Of a stretch of DNA of 9,657 bases, positions 7,290-9,657 are shown one piece after another (position 1 is the stretch's first letter; each line of letters begins with the position of its first letter). The notes under the pieces are model-generated. The model made no database searches, was not told the origin of the DNA, and saw nothing but the letters and a program-made list of their open reading frames with translations. The position numbers were made by a program, and so were the translations under genes. Source of the DNA: Deltaproteobacteria bacterium (GTDB taxonomy: Bacteria; Desulfobacterota; Desulfobacteria; Desulfobacterales; SURF-15); NCBI GenBank assembly GCA_024644775.1, contig JAHEHB010000005.1, forward strand, positions 23,639 through 33,295. The letters are read 5' to 3'.

Positions 7290-8426
7290 TTAAATGAGGA
7301 AATGTTCGTTACACCAAATGTAACTGTCGATCTCTTCCGGTTTTGAATCGGCGGTGACGACCGGCCCATCGCACCTTATGAAGGTTGGTATATCCTTTTT
7401 CTTGACCTTGTTTACCAGATGGAACCAGGCTGCCCAGAAAGCGTATCCGTGGACGCGACAAGCCGGATTGAACACGGTGCCTTGAATATGTCCTTTTTTT
7501 AGCTCCCTTAGGGCGGGTGCCATGGCGTCCACTCCACAAAGCACCGTGTCTTTGGCGCGATCGACAGCTTGCAGGGCGGCATATGCCCCTAGCGCCATAT
7601 CGTCATTGTGGAAGAAACCGCCATCGATTTTTTCGTATTTGACCAACAAGCTGTCCCAAATCTGACGGGTTTTATCGACACTCCACTCGCCGGGTGTCTC
7701 GTCAATAACTTTGATGTCCGGATATTTGGAGACGACCTGTCTGAACCCCTTGGCCCGGCCTTGCGCACCGGTATGAGTTAGTTGGCCTTGGGTGTGGACG
7801 ACATTGCCTTTATAGCCGATTTTTTTGCAAAGGTACTCCGTAAGTTGGGAGCCCATGAAAATATTATCCGGCTCGGTAAAGGTCAGAATATCGATGGTGG
7901 AGAGATCCGGCACAAGGAGCGTGTCGATATCTACAACGACGACACCTTTGCTGATCAATTCCTTAACCGGTTCGGTATACGCCCCGATAGCTGCCGGATG
8001 AATGAACACGACATCGTATTCATCGGCTTTCGAAGCGATTAGATCGATTTGTTGTCTTTGTTTGCCGGAATCGGCCGTTGCATCAAAGATGTCAAAATCA
8101 AAACCGGTTAATTTCCCGAGATGCTGAAAAGTCTCCGCCCCCTTGGTGACCCAAAAAACAGCCATGATAATCGCCGAATAAGCGGCCTTGAATCTTTTTG
8201 GGGCAGCTTCAGCCTCATTTCCAAAACCAAGAGAACCGAGCGCGGTAAGGCCACCGGTGGTCATTGCCATGGTGCTGATAAATTTTCTACGGTCCATCGA
8301 TTTCGCTTGATCTTCGGCGAACCCAACAAGCCCTTGCGCATTTACGTTTTCCTGAATTTCCTGGAAGTCTTTTTTGCGTTGAAACCATTCTTTTAACTTT
8401 TTAGGCGCGTCTTTTTTTTCGTTCAT
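7290..8426 (-). CDS. Periplasmic sugar-binding protein of ABC transporter, Tat-exported
   Basis: A 378-residue substrate-binding protein of the ribose/galactose-binding type (periplasmic-binding-protein-like I fold), expected to capture the ligand in the periplasm and deliver it to the permease. Residues 44-75 form a twin-arginine signal: MDRRKFI with R46-R47, a mild hydrophobic stretch (50-68), then AEAA, giving likely cleavage after A74. A Lys/Glu-rich 43-residue leader precedes it, longer than usual. The mature part has the two-lobe pattern, with VVFIHPAAIGAY (139-150), GVVVVDID (161-168) and FFHNDDMALGAYAAL (271-285). ATG 8426 was chosen because GGAGG at 8435-8439 sits 8 nt upstream; the open frame reaches 8603 but lacks such a site. 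There is no lipobox cysteine, so the protein should be soluble. Two-thirds of the importer's genes follow immediately downstream. The ligand is unknown. Confidence 0.9.
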   Translation of the reverse strand: MNEKKDAPKKLKEWFQRKKDFQEIQENVNAQGLVGFAEDQAKSMDRRKFISTMAMTTGGLTALGSLGFGNEAEAAPKRFKAAYSAIIMAVFWVTKGAETFQHLGKLTGFDFDIFDATADSGKQRQQIDLIASKADEYDVVFIHPAAIGAYTEPVKELISKGVVVVDIDTLLVPDLSTIDILTFTEPDNIFMGSQLTEYLCKKIGYKGNVVHTQGQLTHTGAQGRAKGFRQVVSKYPDIKVIDETPGEWSVDKTRQIWDSLLVKYEKIDGGFFHNDDMALGAYAALQAVDRAKDTVLCGVDAMAPALRELKKGHIQGTVFNPACRVHGYAFWAAWFHLVNKVKKKDIPTFIRCDGPVVTADSKPEEIDSYIWCNEHFLI

Positions 8427-8434
8427 AATTTCAA

Positions 8435-8439
8435 CCTCC
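8435..8439 (-). promoter_or_regulatory. Ribosome binding site of the binding-protein gene
   Basis: GGAGG on the - strand, 8 nt before ATG 8426. It favours this start over the longer open frame and over the internal ATG at 8297 directly before the twin Arg, whose upstream sequence is poor. Confidence 0.75.
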
Positions 8440-8451
8440 ATCCATGAAGGG

Positions 8452-8471
8452 GACCGGAGTTTCCTCCAGTC
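8452..8471 (-). repeat. GAAA-capped stem-loop just 5' of the binding-protein ribosome site
   Basis: On the - strand GACTGGAG (8471-8464) and CTCCGGTC (8459-8452) form an 8-bp stem with one G-U wobble, closed by the loop GAAA. It pairs fully only in the sense strand of the operon. It ends 12 nt before the GGAGG ribosome site and has no following T-run, so it is not a terminator. Its CUCC arm could alternatively pair with that GGAGG, giving a possible switch, but this is inference. Confidence 0.55.
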
Positions 8472-8587
8472 GTTATTATTGGAAAACCTTTGCCGGTATC
8501 TTCTTGATTCTTTACCTGTGCATCCCCCCTTTCTCGGTTCAAAATTGACGATTGTTTCGACTTTTTGAAGCCCGTACCGCCTCTCGA

Positions 8588-9010
8588 TTACTGACCCCGC
8601 CACAAAGGTGATTCGATCTTTTGTGCCGCTTTGATCTTGGTTTTTTCGTCGGAGGTCAATATTACCAGATCCTTTTTACGGGTATCGGTTGCATAAAAAT
8701 AAGTGGCAATCAGGTGATCGATGGCTTTTCCTTCAATTGGAAATTTTTTGGGGGTATATTTTTTGTTGTCAAAAAAGTAGATCCACATCTGGGGCGCCTG
8801 GCCGTACTTTTCCATTTGCTCATTTACAATCTCCCAAAGAGCATTCTCGAGTTTATCGGGAGACACCGCTTCTGTAAGGGCGATTAGAAAAACCCGATTC
8901 TGTCCGACGTCTTTAAAGGATTTGACTTTCTTATACTTCACGGCATTAGCCAGCGAGGCTGTGAAAAGTAACCCCCCTATTAGAGTAACAATAACAGCAA
9001 AACGTTTCAT
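8588..9010 (-). CDS. Small secreted protein of unknown function
   Basis: I do not recognise this 140-residue protein. Residues 1-23 are a clear Sec signal peptide: positive start MKR, hydrophobic core FAVIVTLIGGLLFTASL, and cleavage after ANA (A23). The mature part, about 117 residues, is rich in Lys and aromatic residues, with a segment MWIYFFDNKKYTPKKFPIEG (75-94) and strand-like VFLIAL and LVILT stretches, suggesting a small alpha/beta domain. There is no cysteine, so neither disulfides nor a lipid anchor are possible. AGGAG at 9020-9024 lies 9 nt before ATG 9010. It is the first gene after the operon promoter, and 161 nt separate it from the binding-protein gene; a periplasmic accessory role in uptake is possible but unproven. 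Confidence 0.75.
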   Translation of the reverse strand: MKRFAVIVTLIGGLLFTASLANAVKYKKVKSFKDVGQNRVFLIALTEAVSPDKLENALWEIVNEQMEKYGQAPQMWIYFFDNKKYTPKKFPIEGKAIDHLIATYFYATDTRKKDLVILTSDEKTKIKAAQKIESPLWRGQ

Positions 9011-9030
9011 ATTGCCCAGCTCCTTTTCGA

Positions 9031-9102
9031 TCTGATATACAATAAATGAATGTTAAATCTGATATTCTGTCATTTATTTTACACACATATCGATTCTGAT
9101 AT
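9031..9102. repeat. Three direct copies of octamer TCTGATAT
   Basis: Exact copies lie at 9031-9038, 9058-9065 and 9095-9102 on the + strand, with start-to-start distances of 27 and 37 bp. The third forms most of the right arm of the palindrome at 9085-9104. The group spans the promoter and leader of the - strand operon, the place expected for regulator half-sites. An AT-rich octamer can recur by chance, so function is inferred from position. Confidence 0.5.
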
Positions 9103-9107
9103 GTCAA
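9078..9107 (-). promoter_or_regulatory. Promoter of the secreted-protein/sugar-importer operon
   Basis: On the - strand a perfect -35 TTGACA (9107-9102) is followed after 18 nt by TGTAAA (9083-9078, 4 of 6 matches to the -10 consensus). TAAAAT two bases further on, with a 20-nt spacer, is the alternative. Transcription would begin near 9071 and give a leader of about 60 nt before ATG 9010. Confidence 0.5.
9085..9104. promoter_or_regulatory. Candidate operator palindrome within the promoter
   Basis: ACATATC and GATATGT form a perfect 7-bp inverted repeat around GATTCT. The 20-bp site fills the spacer between -35 and -10 of the - strand promoter and overlaps the -35 by 3 bp. A protein bound here should block RNA polymerase, so repression is the likely mode. 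Size and symmetry suit a dimeric helix-turn-helix repressor; the regulator is not in the window. Confidence 0.5.
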
Positions 9108-9185
9108 GAAAAATTTAATGTTAGTACCAATGACCTTCAGGAAATTCGGCAAGGTTGTTGTAAATTGTTTGAGCAAAGAAGGACA

Positions 9186-9207
9186 GATCAAACGAAGCAG
9201 TTTGGTC
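9186..9207 (+). repeat. Imperfect inverted repeat in the divergent region
   Basis: GATCAAAC and GTTTGGTC are 8-bp arms with one mismatch (G-U in + strand RNA) around GAAGCA. No T-run follows. It lies upstream of both divergent genes and could be a protein-binding dyad or a chance occurrence. Confidence 0.25.
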
Positions 9208-9263
9208 GTTAATCAGAAGAATTTGTTGACAAAAAATTATTTCTAAGGAATGTTCATTTAAAT

Positions 9264-9269
9264 TATAAT
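9264..9269 (+). promoter_or_regulatory. Candidate -10 element for the MNT gene
   Basis: A perfect TATAAT with start about 68 nt before ATG 9337. The matching -35 position (9241-9246, TTCTAA) is poor. A perfect TTGACA at 9226-9231 is 32 nt away, too far to pair with it, so the promoter is only tentative. Confidence 0.3.
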
Positions 9270-9336
9270 GCACCTAAAACACTCTCGTAAAAAGGTTACT
9301 TTTCTGACATTTTGCGAGGCGATCAATATTGTTCTT

Positions 9337-9657
9337 ATGCACGAATTAGAGAAAAAAATTGTCTCATATTTTAGGGATAGAACGGAAATTATCGCTGTAT
9401 ACCTCTTTGGGTCTTTTGCAACGTATAAAAACCGTCCACTAAGCGACCTTGATATTGGATTGCTTATTGATTCAAAAGATAATGATTTTTTAATAAAAAA
9501 AAGAAATGAATATACGAATGCCTTGGGGCGTCTTTTAAGAGTTGATGTTCATCTTGTAATTTTGAATACTGCAGGCGAGATACTTTTAAAACAGATTTTT
9601 GAAAAGGGTAAGTGTCTCCTTGTCAGAGATAAAAAAAAGCATTCACTTCAAAAAATG
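9337..9657 (+). CDS. MNT-type minimal nucleotidyltransferase (HEPN/MNT antitoxin family), 3' end missing
   Basis: The frame stays open to the last base, giving 107 visible residues. LFGSF (23-27) begins the nucleotidyltransferase motif GSx10DxD, with G25-S26 and D37-L38-D39 at exactly the right spacing; VDVHLVIL supplies the third metal-binding acid (D70). This is the compact DNA polymerase beta-like fold of MNT proteins. In characterised HEPN/MNT modules such an enzyme adds AMP to the HEPN RNase toxin and silences it. No HEPN-like frame lies upstream here, so any partner must be past the right edge. ATG 9337 gives the usual short N-terminus; the in-frame ATG at 9268 would add 23 untypical residues and overlaps the TATAAT. 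Neither start has a good ribosome site. GC is about 31% over 9421-9600, against about half in the left operon, suggesting separate, possibly horizontal, origin. Confidence 0.8.
   Translation, partial: MHELEKKIVSYFRDRTEIIAVYLFGSFATYKNRPLSDLDIGLLIDSKDNDFLIKKRNEYTNALGRLLRVDVHLVILNTAGEILLKQIFEKGKCLLVRDKKKHSLQKM

Larger units (their letters stand above)
9011..9336. other. Divergent AT-rich intergenic region (326 bp)
   Basis: Between the secreted-protein gene (leftwards) and the nucleotidyltransferase gene (rightwards). It holds the - strand operon promoter with an internal palindrome, three TCTGATAT copies, a dyad at 9186-9207 and a candidate -10 element for the right-hand gene. Bases 9108-9185 show nothing I can name. 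The short open frames here have no ribosome site and no recognisable protein. Confidence 0.6.

Noticed and set aside
8427..8603. N-terminal extension of the binding-protein frame up to 8603
   Set aside because: It overlaps the end of the secreted-protein gene, has no ribosome site, and GGAGG sits directly before ATG 8426.
9226..9269. Perfect TTGACA and perfect TATAAT on the + strand as one promoter
   Set aside because: They are 32 nt apart, about twice the workable spacing, so they cannot form one sigma-70 promoter.
9268..9336. Earlier ATG for the MNT gene
   Set aside because: It would overlap the TATAAT, lacks a close ribosome site and adds residues the family does not have.

Overview
The window looks like chromosomal DNA of a Gram-negative bacterium of roughly 50% GC. 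It carries a Tat-exported sugar-binding protein with no lipobox, a ribose-type ABC importer and a transketolase encoded as two separate half-proteins. An anaerobic deltaproteobacterium (Desulfobacterota) would fit, but that is a guess from gene style; nothing in the window proves it.

Left half, + strand (1-4693): a co-directional block. It opens with the 3' end of a ketopantoate-reductase-like gene (1-498). Next comes an acyl-CoA synthetase that closely resembles malonyl-CoA synthetases (MatB/ACSF3 type, 582-2084). The N- and C-terminal halves of a transketolase follow (2194-3075 and 3072-4016, stop and start overlapping as ATGA), and then a class I SAM-dependent methyltransferase (4019-4693, GTG start 2 nt after the previous stop). 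The last three genes are almost certainly one transcript; the first two probably belong to it as well.

Middle and right, - strand (4699-9010): a second operon read leftwards from a promoter near 9078-9107. In transcription order it holds a small secreted protein of unknown function (8588-9010), a Tat-dependent sugar-binding protein (7290-8426), a two-domain RbsA-type ATPase (5688-7208) and an RbsC-type permease (4699-5685). The two operons converge with only 5 bp between stop codons. An imperfect 11-bp stem-loop lies between the binding-protein and ATPase genes, and an 8-bp GAAA-capped stem-loop lies just 5' of the binding-protein ribosome site. The promoter holds a 20-bp palindrome, and the octamer TCTGATAT occurs three times between promoter and start codon; these look like regulator sites, but no regulator gene is present.

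Right edge (about 9260-9657, + strand): an AT-rich, divergently read, unfinished gene encoding an MNT-type minimal nucleotidyltransferase (GSx10DxD motif plus third Asp), the antitoxin half of HEPN/MNT modules. Any partner lies beyond the window.

Working hypothesis (inference): the importer brings in an unusual sugar or sugar-like compound, and the split transketolase cleaves or rearranges its phosphorylated ketose. The PanE-like reductase, the ligase and the methyltransferase would handle acid or ketone products. No kinase, isomerase or aldolase is visible, so the substrate cannot be named. No rRNA, tRNA, CRISPR array or insertion sequence was seen.
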